Assembly: GCF_019704555.1 (NCBI RefSeq) | Contig: NZ_AP024745.1 | Coordinates: 11,397,501-11,461,500 of the forward strand | Length of the DNA stretch: 64,000 nt | Direction of reading: 5' to 3' | From: Actinoplanes sp. L3-i22 | GTDB taxonomy: Bacteria > Actinomycetota > Actinomycetes > Mycobacteriales > Micromonosporaceae | Shown: positions 37,098 to 45,073 of the stretch, piece by piece | Layout: every line of letters starts with the position of its first letter | Numbering within the stretch: position 1 is the stretch's first letter | Notes under the pieces: model-generated | The model's input: the letters and a program-made list of their open reading frames with translations, nothing else | Database searches by the model: none | Told to the model about the DNA's origin: nothing | Program-made: the position numbers and the translations under genes

Positions 37098-37490
37098 ATG
37101 AGCATCTTCAACGCCATCGGGGTCGCGGGCACCGGCGTGACGGTCTACCGCAAGTGGCTCGACGCGGTCTCCGACAACATCGCGAACATGAACAACACCA
37201 GCCGTACGTCCGAGAACGCGTTCCAGGCCCGATATGTGCAGGCCCGGGCCGCGCAGGACGGCAACGGCGCCGAGGTCGCCGGCGTTCAGCTCGGCAACGC
37301 GCAGGGCATCCTGGCGTACGAGCCGGACAACCCGCTCGCCGACGCGCAGGGCTACGTCCGCCGGCCGGACATCGACATGGGCAGCCAGATGGCCCAGATG
37401 ATCATGGCGCAGCGCTCCTACCAGGCGAATCTCTCGGTCGTCGACCGGGCGCGGGACGCCTACGCCGCCGCTATCAACCTCGGGAAGTGA
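37098..37490 (+). CDS. flgC: Flagellar proximal rod protein FlgC
   Basis: 130 aa. YRKWLDAVSDNIANMNNT near the N-terminus and VDMGSQ-type GSQMAQMIMAQRSYQANLSV at the C-terminus identify FlgC. Two nt after flgB. Confidence 0.95.
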   Translation: MSIFNAIGVAGTGVTVYRKWLDAVSDNIANMNNTSRTSENAFQARYVQARAAQDGNGAEVAGVQLGNAQGILAYEPDNPLADAQGYVRRPDIDMGSQMAQMIMAQRSYQANLSVVDRARDAYAAAINLGK

Positions 37491-37492
37491 TC

Positions 37493-37852
37493 ATGAGCGC
37501 GATCAATCCCATCGGTGGAATCTCTGGATTCAGCGGAATCTCCGGAATTTCGGGTATGTCAGGTGCGGCGGGCATTTCGGGCGTCAGCGACAACCTGGAC
37601 TTCGACGAGGCCGCCAAGACGGCCAGCCCGAACACCGACTTCGCCCGGATGCTCTCCAAGGGACTGGAGAGTGTCCAGGCCTCCCAGGACAAGGCGAGCG
37701 ACCTCGCCGTCCAGGTCGCCAACGGGACGCTGCAGGACCCGGCCCAGTACACGATGGCCGCGAACGAGGCGTCTCTCGGGCTTCAGATGACTCTTGCCGT
37801 ACGGAACAAGGCCGTCGAAGCCTTCCAAGAGATCATGAGGATGCAGGCCTGA
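37493..37852 (+). CDS. fliE: Flagellar hook-basal body complex protein FliE
   Basis: 119 aa. The C-terminal half is typical (DFARMLSKGLESVQASQDKA, AANEASLGLQMTLAVRNKAV, EAFQEIMRMQ). FliE joins the MS ring to the rod. The first ~30 residues are an unusual Gly/Ile/Ser run (GISGFSGISGISGMSG) of three-residue periodicity. Start ATG 37493, 2 nt after flgC. Confidence 0.93.
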   Translation: MSAINPIGGISGFSGISGISGMSGAAGISGVSDNLDFDEAAKTASPNTDFARMLSKGLESVQASQDKASDLAVQVANGTLQDPAQYTMAANEASLGLQMTLAVRNKAVEAFQEIMRMQA

Positions 37853-37853
37853 C

Positions 37854-39476
37854 ATGACTGACCGCCTTCCCGCTCCGGTACGCCGCATAACGGACACCTT
37901 CAAGTCCTTCACGCCGGGACAGAAGGCTGTCACGATTTTCGCCATCGTCGCCATCGTCGTCGGGGGGTACTTCTTCGCGACCTGGGCGGCGAAGCCGTCG
38001 TACGCGATCCTCTTCAACAACCTGTCGACGAAGGACGCCGGCGCCATCGTCGAGTCGCTGCAGAAATCCGGCACCAAGTACGAGCTGGCGAACGACGGCC
38101 AGACCATCATGGTGCCGCGCGACCAGGTGAACGCCCTGCGCCTGCAGCTCTCCGGCGAGAACCTGCCGAACGACGAGGGCACCGGCTACTCGCTGCTGGA
38201 CCAGCAGGGCATCACCACCAGCGACTTCATGCAGCACGCCAACTACCAGCGGGCGCTCGAAGGCGAGCTCGCCAAGACCATCAAGTCGATCGACGGCGTC
38301 GAGGCGGCCACCGTGCACCTGGTGCTGCCGCAGAAGGACGTCTTCGCCGACAACACCGCCAAGCCGACCGCGTCGGTGCTGGTGGCCTCCAAGTCGACCA
38401 GCCCGTTGAGCGGCGACCAGGTGCAGGCGATCGTGCACCTGGTCGCCTCCAGCGTCGAGGGCCTGGACCCGACGCAGGTCACCGTCGCCGGTGCGGACGG
38501 CAAGATCCTCTCCACCGGCGGCGGCGCGACGATCGCCACCGGAGGGGACAGCGGCACCGAGGCGCAGACCGTCGAGTTCCAGAACCGGATGAACTCCGCG
38601 CTGCAGACCATGCTCGACCGGCTGGTCGGTCCCGGGCACTCGGTCGTCACCACGACCGCCGACCTGGACTTCGACCAGACCGAGACGCGCAGCAAGTCGT
38701 ACAGCTCCGACCCCTCCCTCCCGTCGCTCTCCGAGACCTCCTCCTCCGAGACCTACAGCGGCAGCGGCGTCGGCAACGGCGGCGTGCTCGGCCCGGACAA
38801 CATCCAGGTGCCCAGCGGCTCCGGCTCCAACGGCCAGTACGCCAACAAGAACGACGCCCGGCAGAACGCGCTCAACGAGACGCAGGAGGTCCGCCGGAAG
38901 GCGCCCGGCAGCATCCGGCGGCTGAGCGTCGCGGTCCTGCTGGACAGCACCACCGCCGCCTCGGTCGATCCGACCCAGGTGCAGCAACTGGTCAGCTCGG
39001 CGGCCGGCATCGACTCCACCCGCGGGGACACGATCGCGGTCAGCGCCATGCCGTTCGACACCTCGGCCCAGCAGGCCGCCAAGAGCGAACTGGCCGCCGC
39101 GGCCGCCGCGGACAAGCAGAGCAAGCAGCTCACCCTGGTCAAGACCGGGGCGCTCGCGTTCGTCGTACTGATGCTGATCTTCCTGGCCTGGCGGGCCAGC
39201 CGGCGCGCCAAGCGGCGTCAGCAGCTCACCGCCGAGGAGAAGGCGCACCTGGAGGAGATGCAGGCCGCGCTGGACGCGCAGCGCCAGGCCGAACTGGAGG
39301 CCACCCAGGCCATGCACGCCGCCGGAATGATCGAGGGCGGTACCCCCGTCGAGGAGCACGACGAGGCCCGCGAGGAACGGCACCGCTCGATCGAAGAGAT
39401 GGTCAAGGAGAAGCCGGACGAGATGGCCACCCTGCTGCGCGGTTGGATGTCCGCCGACGCGACGACACACCACTGA
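37854..39476 (+). CDS. fliF: Flagellar MS-ring protein FliF
   Basis: 540 aa. An N-terminal membrane helix (about 24-45), then YscJ/FliF ring-building domains (LFNNLSTKDAGAIVESLQ, ELAKTIKSIDGVEAATVHLV, PSVLV-like TASVLVASKS), a Ser/Gly-rich loop, a second membrane helix (TGALAFVVLMLIFLAW) and a cytoplasmic tail that binds FliG. Length is normal. It begins 1 nt after fliE. Confidence 0.96.
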   Translation: MTDRLPAPVRRITDTFKSFTPGQKAVTIFAIVAIVVGGYFFATWAAKPSYAILFNNLSTKDAGAIVESLQKSGTKYELANDGQTIMVPRDQVNALRLQLSGENLPNDEGTGYSLLDQQGITTSDFMQHANYQRALEGELAKTIKSIDGVEAATVHLVLPQKDVFADNTAKPTASVLVASKSTSPLSGDQVQAIVHLVASSVEGLDPTQVTVAGADGKILSTGGGATIATGGDSGTEAQTVEFQNRMNSALQTMLDRLVGPGHSVVTTTADLDFDQTETRSKSYSSDPSLPSLSETSSSETYSGSGVGNGGVLGPDNIQVPSGSGSNGQYANKNDARQNALNETQEVRRKAPGSIRRLSVAVLLDSTTAASVDPTQVQQLVSSAAGIDSTRGDTIAVSAMPFDTSAQQAAKSELAAAAAADKQSKQLTLVKTGALAFVVLMLIFLAWRASRRAKRRQQLTAEEKAHLEEMQAALDAQRQAELEATQAMHAAGMIEGGTPVEEHDEAREERHRSIEEMVKEKPDEMATLLRGWMSADATTHH

Positions 39477-39515
39477 CCCCCAGACAGGCACGGAAGACGG
39501 TTCGAGGAGTACGCG

Positions 39516-40541
39516 TTGACCACACCCGCGCTCACCACGCTCTCCATGACGGGCGTCCGCAAGGCCGCCATCATGCTGATCCAGTTCGGCAGGGAACAAT
39601 CCGCGCAGGTGCTGGCGAGTATGTCCGAGAAGGAGGTCGAGTTGCTCTCCGCGGAGGTCGCGCGGCTGGGCAAGCTCGACCCCGTCCAGGTCGACGACGT
39701 GATGGACGAGTTCTACGCCATGGCGACCACCCGGTTCGCCGGGACCGGCGGCATGGACTACGCCCGTGAGCTGCTGGAAGCCTCGCTCGGCAAGGAACGC
39801 GCGGCGCTGATCCTGGACCGGCTCGAAGCGTCGATGAACGACATCCCGTTCAACTTCCTCAGCAACGCCGACCCCCGGCAACTTCTCTCGTACGTGCAGT
39901 ACGAGCACCCGCAGACCATCGCGCTGGTCCTCGCGCACATCCCGGCCGGCCTGGCCTCGTCGATCCTGGCCGGCCTGCCGCTGGAGGTGCAGACCGAGGT
40001 CGCGCACCGGATCGCGATCATGGACCGCACCTCGCCGGACATCATCCGCCAGGTGGAGAGCGCGCTGCAGCGCAAGCTGTCCAGCGTGCTCCAGCCGGAC
40101 GAGCTCTCCACGGTCGGCGGCCTGCAACCGCTGGTCGACATCATCAACCGCGCCGACCGCACCACCGAACGGCTCATCCTGGAAGCCCTGGACGCCCGCA
40201 GCCCCGAGCTGGCCGAGGAGATCCGGCGCCGGATGTTCATGTTCGAGGACATCATCAACCTGGAGGACCGCGCGGTGCAGCTGATCCTGCGCCAGGTGGA
40301 GCCGGCCGACCTGGCCACCGCCCTCAAGGGCGTGCCGGAAGGCGTCCGCGACAAGGTCACCAAGAACCTCTCCGAACGCGGCCGGGAGAACCTGCTCGAG
40401 GAGATCGACCTGCTCGGCCCGGTCAAGGTCAAGATGGTCGAGGAGTCGCAGGCGAAGATCGTCGGCGTCATCCGCACGCTGGAGGACTCCGGCCAGATCG
40501 AGATCCAGCGCGGCGGCGAGGCCGATGAGCTCATCGCCTGA
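39516..40541 (+). CDS. fliG: Flagellar motor switch protein FliG
   Basis: 341 aa, normal length. N-terminal domain (TGVRKAAIMLIQFGREQSAQ), middle EHPQTIALVLAHI motif, and C-terminal torque helix region with charged residues (EIRRRMFMFEDIINLEDRAV, then QLILRQVE). A TTG start at 39516 follows GAGGAG. Its end overlaps fliH by 17 nt. Confidence 0.96.
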   Translation: MTTPALTTLSMTGVRKAAIMLIQFGREQSAQVLASMSEKEVELLSAEVARLGKLDPVQVDDVMDEFYAMATTRFAGTGGMDYARELLEASLGKERAALILDRLEASMNDIPFNFLSNADPRQLLSYVQYEHPQTIALVLAHIPAGLASSILAGLPLEVQTEVAHRIAIMDRTSPDIIRQVESALQRKLSSVLQPDELSTVGGLQPLVDIINRADRTTERLILEALDARSPELAEEIRRRMFMFEDIINLEDRAVQLILRQVEPADLATALKGVPEGVRDKVTKNLSERGRENLLEEIDLLGPVKVKMVEESQAKIVGVIRTLEDSGQIEIQRGGEADELIA

Positions 40542-41193
40542 CAGCCCGATCCTGCGCGGGGTGATCGCCGAGAACGCGGCCGCCGCCCGGTTCGCGAACG
40601 ACCTGCGCCTGCCGGACCCGCACGACCCGAAACTCATCGAGGACGAACGGCAGAGCGCCCGGGCCGCCGGCTACGCCGAGGGCTGGGCCCAGGGCAAACG
40701 CGACGCCGTGGCGGCCGCCGAGGACGCCGCGGCCCGCGCGCACGCCGCCGAGCAGCACCACGAGCAGCGGCGCACGACCGCCCTGTCGCACGCCGTCAAC
40801 GCGCTCGGCCGGGCCGTCACCGGGCTGGAGGACCAGCTCATGCCCACCTTCACCGAGCTCCAGGAAGTCGTGCTGAGCAGCGCGTTCGAGCTGGCCGAGG
40901 CGATCGTCGCGCGCAACCTGCGGGACGACCCGGAGCGCGGGCAGGACGCGCTGCGCCGGGCCATGACCGCGGCGCCGGAACACGGCAATGTGCTGGTCCG
41001 GCTGCACCCCGAGGACTACGCGAACCTGGTCGGCGACGCCGGCGGCACCTTCGACTACCAGGGCCGGCCGATCAACCTGCACGCCGACCCGGCCCTGCGC
41101 CCTGGCGACGCGATCGCCGAGACCGGCACCGCGACCGTCGACGCCACCATCGAAGCGGCGATCGCCCGGGCCCGGGAGGCCCTGCGGCTATGA
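40525..41193 (+). CDS. fliH: FliH, regulator of the flagellar ATPase
   Basis: 222 aa. Ala/Glu-rich coiled coil with the glycine-spaced helix (ARAAGYAEGWAQGKRDAVAA) and a C-terminal VLVRLHPEDYANLV domain. It is the stator of the FliI ATPase. It overlaps fliG and fliI (ATGA at 41190-41193). Confidence 0.93.
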   Translation: MSSSPDSPILRGVIAENAAAARFANDLRLPDPHDPKLIEDERQSARAAGYAEGWAQGKRDAVAAAEDAAARAHAAEQHHEQRRTTALSHAVNALGRAVTGLEDQLMPTFTELQEVVLSSAFELAEAIVARNLRDDPERGQDALRRAMTAAPEHGNVLVRLHPEDYANLVGDAGGTFDYQGRPINLHADPALRPGDAIAETGTATVDATIEAAIARAREALRL

Positions 41194-42497
41194 CCGACGT
41201 CTTCCACCACCGCCTGCAGAGTGCGGTCCGGGCCGCCCGCCCCACCGTCAGCGGCAAGGTCACCGGCGCCGTCGGCCTGCGGGTCACGGTCAGCGGCCTG
41301 GCCGCCCGGGTCGGCGACCTGCTGCGGATCGGCACCGGGCCGGACGCGGTGCTCGCCGAGGTCGCGGCGCTCGACGGACAGCAGCTCAACTGCCTGCCGC
41401 TCGGCCCGATCGCCGGGCTCGGCACCGGCACGCCCGCGATGAACACCGGCGGGCCACTGCGCATCTCGGTCGGCCCGGACCTGCGCGGCCGCATCCTGGA
41501 CGGCCTCGGCCGCCCGATGGACGGCGGACCGCCGCTGCGCGGCGAGCTGGTCGGCATCGAACAGGGCCCGCCGTCGGCGATGGAACGCCAGCTCGTCGAC
41601 CGGCCGATGTCCCTGGGCGTACGCGTCCTCGACACGCTCGTCCCCTGCGGCCGCGGCCAGCGCATCGGCATCTTCGCCGGCTCCGGCGTCGGCAAGTCCA
41701 CCCTGATGAGCATGATCACCCGGGGCACCTCGGCCGAGCTGAACGTGGTCGCCCTGGTCGGCGAGCGCGGCCGCGAGGTCCGCGAGTTCATCGAGCACGA
41801 CCTCGGCGAGGAGGGCCTGGCCCGCTCGGTCGTGGTGATCGCCACCTCGGACACCCCGCCGCTGGTCCGGCTCCGGGCCGGCTCGGTCGCCACCCGGATC
41901 GCCGAGTACTACCGCGACGAGGGCGCCGACGTCCTGCTCATGATGGACAGCGTCACCCGCGCGGCGATGGCCCAGCGCGAGGTCGGCCTCTCCGTCGGCG
42001 AGCCGCCGGCCACCCGCGGCTATCCCCCGTCGGTCTTCGCCATGCTGGCCAGCCTGCTGGAACGCGCCGGGCCGGGCGCCCGCGGCAGCATCACCGGCCT
42101 CTACACCGTCCTGGTCGAGGGCGACGACCACAACGAGCCGATCGCCGACGCGGCCCGCTCGATCCTCGACGGCCACATCGTCCTGGATCGCAAACTAGCC
42201 ACCGCCGGGCATTTCCCCAGTATCCAGGCGCTGGATTCGATCTCCCGGGTCGCCAACAAGATCACTTCCCGGGAGCAGCGCGCGGACGCCACCGAACTCC
42301 GCCGACTGATGGCCGCCCACCGCGACGTCCGCGAACTGGTCGAAATCGGCGCGTATGTACCCGGCACCAACCCGGAGGCGGACCGGGCCAACGCGGCATG
42401 GCCGCAGATCAACGCGTTCCTGCGCCAGGACATCGACGAACGGGTCACGGCGGACGGGGCCTGGGCGGCGTTGCGCGCCCTCCTCGCCACCACGTAA
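41190..42497 (+). CDS. fliI: Flagellum-specific ATPase FliI
   Basis: 435 aa. Walker A GIFAGSGVGKSTLM, Walker B VLLMMDSVTRAAMAQRE, VALVGERGREVREF, and the SISRV-type SISRVANKIT. It energises export of flagellar proteins with FliH and FliJ. In most bacteria fliJ follows at once; here a 1-kb gene-free island intervenes. Confidence 0.97.
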   Translation: MTDVFHHRLQSAVRAARPTVSGKVTGAVGLRVTVSGLAARVGDLLRIGTGPDAVLAEVAALDGQQLNCLPLGPIAGLGTGTPAMNTGGPLRISVGPDLRGRILDGLGRPMDGGPPLRGELVGIEQGPPSAMERQLVDRPMSLGVRVLDTLVPCGRGQRIGIFAGSGVGKSTLMSMITRGTSAELNVVALVGERGREVREFIEHDLGEEGLARSVVVIATSDTPPLVRLRAGSVATRIAEYYRDEGADVLLMMDSVTRAAMAQREVGLSVGEPPATRGYPPSVFAMLASLLERAGPGARGSITGLYTVLVEGDDHNEPIADAARSILDGHIVLDRKLATAGHFPSIQALDSISRVANKITSREQRADATELRRLMAAHRDVRELVEIGAYVPGTNPEADRANAAWPQINAFLRQDIDERVTADGAWAALRALLATT

Positions 42498-42905
42498 CCC
42501 CAGCGGCACGCTGCGGCGATGCGCGCCCTCCCGGCCCGCCGCGGCGCGATGCGCGCCCTCCTCAACACCACCAAACCCGACGGCACGCTGCGGCGATGCG
42601 ATTGGTTGCGGTTCAGGCCTCGGCGGTACGGCGGAAGCCCCGCACCGCGCGGCCCGGCACGGCGCACGTGGCATGACCGTTGCCCGCTGGGCCGTTCACG
42701 CATGCGGGCGGCGGGACTGGGCGCAGCGCGGTCGAGCAGGCGGGTGCCGGGACTGGGCGCAGCGCGGTCGAGCGGGCGGGCTGGCGTCCTGGGCGCAGCG
42801 CGGTCGAGCGGCCGACCCATGGCAGGCCGCGTGGTCGGAGGGCCGGGGCCGACAGGCCGCCCAACTGAGGGCCCCGGGCGTTAGCACGCCGCGCGGGCAA
42901 GTGGC

Positions 42906-43005
42906 GGTTTTCCACAGCGGCAGGTTGTCCACAGGCCACCAACGTGATCTTGAAGAATCCGGCGACAATGGCAATAAGGGACCTCCCCCAAGGGAGGGCG
43001 GGTCC
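42906..43005. repeat. Dispersed repeat with paired DnaA-box-like sites, copy 2
   Basis: TTTTCCACA (42908-42916) and TTGTCCACA (42925-42933), starts 17 nt apart as in copy 1. TTGTCCACA is the preferred DnaA-box form in Streptomyces. The following GATCTTGAAGAATCC and GACAATGGC also match copy 1. Then comes the hairpin CCTCCC-ccaa-GGGAGG (42982-42997). Confidence 0.7.
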
Positions 43006-43431
43006 AGAAGTTAGGGCGCGGCCACAGAACGATCATGGCCAGGGCCAGCGAAAAGACCAAACACGAGAACTGAACCATGCCGGGAGCCGGGCCGCCGGAC
43101 AGGCCCGGCGAGGCGGCGCGGTGGCGCCAGGCACGGCGCGAGGTAGCGCGGCCAGCCGCGGGGCGGTGCGGGGCGAGCGCGGCACGACGCAGGGCGAGGC
43201 GGGCGCGGGGCAACGCAGGGCGAGGCGGCCGCGGGGCGGCGCAGGGCGAGGCGGGCGCGGGGCGGCGCAGGGCGAGGCGGGCGCGGGGCGGGCGCGAGGC
43301 GGGCGGCGCGAGACGGGCGGGACTTTTATCGCCGTACCGAAGGAAAACGGGCAATCCGTGAGTCGCCGGGCTGAGCGGGAGCACCGCGGACGTCGCGAGG
43401 TGCCAGGTCGTTGCGGGTTGGGTGCAGGGCC

Positions 43432-43456
43432 TCAGCGGATCTGGCCGAAGGCCGAA
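43432..43456 (+). promoter_or_regulatory. Putative flagellar-sigma promoter for fliJ unit
   Basis: TCA (43432), 16 nt, GCCGAA (43451), with a second GCCGAA at 43444. It is 40 nt before fliJ, so fliJ onward can be transcribed independently of fliI. Confidence 0.6.
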
Positions 43457-43496
43457 CCGGGAGTGTGAGGGCCCGTCGCCCCGCTAGGAGGCCAAC

Positions 43497-43976
43497 GTGA
43501 ACCGCATCTTCCGTCTCACCCCGGTTCTTCGTGCGCGTCAGGCGCAGGAGGATGCCGCTCGCGGCGAGCTGGTCCAGTCGCGGGCGGAGATCCGGGAAGC
43601 TCAGGCGCTGGTCAAGCGCCGGCAGCTGGACCTGGTCGGGCAGGACGCGCCGAGTGAGGGGTCGGCGCGGGCGATGGTGGCGGCGCTGGTGGCGCGGCAG
43701 TCGCTGGCGGCCGGGGTGTTCGGGGCGCAGCGGATGGTGAACGACGCCGAGGAGGTCGAGCGGGAGAAGATGGCCGCGCTCACCGACGCGGCGAAGCGCA
43801 GACGGGCCGTGGAGCTGCTGTCCGAGCGGCACGCCGCGATGGTGAAGGCCAACGACCTGCGTATCGATCAGGCCAACCTGGACGAGCTGGCGGTCACCGC
43901 GAAGGCCCGGAACGCGGCCCGCGGCTCGGCCGCACCGGCGTCCCGCGGGGACGAGTCGGACGGGGGGCGGCCATGA
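43497..43976 (+). CDS. fliJ: FliJ-like flagellar export coiled-coil protein
   Basis: 159 aa. An N-terminal FRLTPVLRARQAQEDAARGE and continuous charged helix are typical of FliJ, which sits in the FliI ATPase hexamer. The tail is Ser/Gly-rich. GTG start with AGGAGG 6 nt upstream. It overlaps the next gene by ATGA. Confidence 0.85.
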   Translation: MNRIFRLTPVLRARQAQEDAARGELVQSRAEIREAQALVKRRQLDLVGQDAPSEGSARAMVAALVARQSLAAGVFGAQRMVNDAEEVEREKMAALTDAAKRRRAVELLSERHAAMVKANDLRIDQANLDELAVTAKARNAARGSAAPASRGDESDGGRP

Positions 43977-44959
43977 GCCTGGGTGTCGGTGGGGTCCTGT
44001 CCCGGGTCGCCGAGTTGCAGGAGCAGCTCGGTCTGACTCCGCCGCCGGCCGCGATGCCCGGCTCGACGTCGGGGGACAAGTTCGCGTCGGCGCTGGCGAA
44101 GGCGTCCGGACCGGGTCAGGGTACGAGCACGGCTTCCGGGCCGAGCGGCGGCGATGTGGTGGCCGCGGCCCGTAAGTACCTGGGTACGCCGTACGTATTC
44201 GGCGGCACCGACCCGAAGAAGGGCCTGGACTGTTCGGGTCTGGTCCAGCAGGTGTACGAGGACCTGGGCGTGAAGCTGCCCCGCAACTCCTGGCAGCAGG
44301 CGACCGCGGGCCGTCCGGTGGCGAGCCTCGGCGACGCGAAGCCGGGTGACGTGCTGGCGTTCGGGTCGCCGGTGCATCACGTGGCGATCTACATCGGTGA
44401 CAACAAGATGATCGCCGCGCCCAAGCCGGGCGATCACGTGAAGGTGGAGTCGGTGTACGAGAAGCCGGCCACCATCCGCCGGATCCTCGACGACGTGCCG
44501 GCCGCCGCGGTGCAGGACATGTCGTCGCTGCGCCCGGCCGGGCTGCGCGGGTCGGTGTCGGGTTCCGGGCTGGCCGGAGTGCCGTACGCGGACCTGTTCC
44601 TGAAGGCCGGCGCGAAGCACGGCGTGGACCCGAAGCTGCTGGCCGCGGTCGCGAAGGTGGAGTCCGGGTACGACCCGAAGGCGGTCAGCCCGGCCGGCGC
44701 GCGCGGAATGATGCAGCTGATGCCGGGCACCGCGAAGGGGCTCGGGGTGGACAACCCGTTCGATCCGGAGCAGGCCGTGGACGGCGCCGCGAAGATGCTG
44801 AAGGGCCTGCTGAAGGAGTTCAAGTCGATGCCGCTGGCGATCGCCGCGTACAACGCGGGCGGCGGGGCGGTGCACAAGTACGGCGGCATCCCGCCGTTCA
44901 GCGAGACCCAGGCGTACGTGCCGAAGGTGCAGAGGGCCCTGGCCGCGCTCGGCGGCTGA
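43973..44959 (+). CDS. Two-domain peptidoglycan hydrolase: NlpC/P60 endopeptidase plus SLT transglycosylase
   Basis: 328 aa. Residues ~60-170 are NlpC/P60: GTPYVFGGTDPKKGLDCSGL with the catalytic Cys, and HHVAIYIGDNKM with the catalytic His. Residues ~205-325 are a lytic transglycosylase: VAKVESGYDPKAVSPAGARG with the catalytic Glu, MMQLMPGTA, and AIAAYNAGGGAV. It has no signal peptide and is coupled to fliJ by ATGA. It probably opens the wall for the rod, doing the job of FlgJ, and could be exported by the flagellar apparatus. Confidence 0.9.
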   Translation: MSLGVGGVLSRVAELQEQLGLTPPPAAMPGSTSGDKFASALAKASGPGQGTSTASGPSGGDVVAAARKYLGTPYVFGGTDPKKGLDCSGLVQQVYEDLGVKLPRNSWQQATAGRPVASLGDAKPGDVLAFGSPVHHVAIYIGDNKMIAAPKPGDHVKVESVYEKPATIRRILDDVPAAAVQDMSSLRPAGLRGSVSGSGLAGVPYADLFLKAGAKHGVDPKLLAAVAKVESGYDPKAVSPAGARGMMQLMPGTAKGLGVDNPFDPEQAVDGAAKMLKGLLKEFKSMPLAIAAYNAGGGAVHKYGGIPPFSETQAYVPKVQRALAALGG

Positions 44960-44967
44960 GCGGCCAC

Positions 44968-45058
44968 GGTAACCAGCACAGCCATCGGAACCAGCACAGC
45001 CACCGGAACCAGCACAGCCATCGGAACCAGCAGAGCCACCGGAACCAACGGAGCAGTG
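44968..45058. repeat. 18-bp tandem repeat before fliK
   Basis: Five units resembling GGAACCAGCACAGCCACC starting at 44968, 44987, 45005, 45023 and 45041; the first has one extra base and the last is diverged. They fill the gap between the hydrolase stop and the fliK ribosome site. Confidence 0.8.
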
Positions 45059-45073
45059 AGGAGCCGCACCATC

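Larger units (their letters stand above)
42498..43496. other. Gene-free GC-rich island 2 between fliI and fliJ
   Basis: About 1 kb. Contents in order: a degraded echo of the fliI 3' end (the GCGCCCTCCTC-AC-CCAC text of 42474-42493 recurs near 42553); three 36-bp tandem copies containing CTGGGCGCAGCGCGGTCGAG starting at 42717, 42753 and 42789; the DnaA-box repeat copy 2; four 26-bp tandem copies starting at 43189, 43215, 43241 and 43267; and the fliJ promoter. Several frames are open by composition, but none has a start site or recognisable product. Confidence 0.65.

Noticed and set aside
37833..40637. 934-codon minus-strand open frame opposite fliE-fliF-fliG
   Set aside because: It is an antisense shadow of three unmistakable flagellar genes and has no recognisable domain.
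42519..42942. Open frames in the fliI-fliJ island translating the 36-bp repeats
   Set aside because: No ribosome site, no family, and 12-residue repeats that simply reflect the tandem DNA units.
43189..43300. Possible CRISPR array (26-bp repeats)
   Set aside because: The copies are directly abutting with no spacers and no cas genes nearby; it is a plain tandem repeat.
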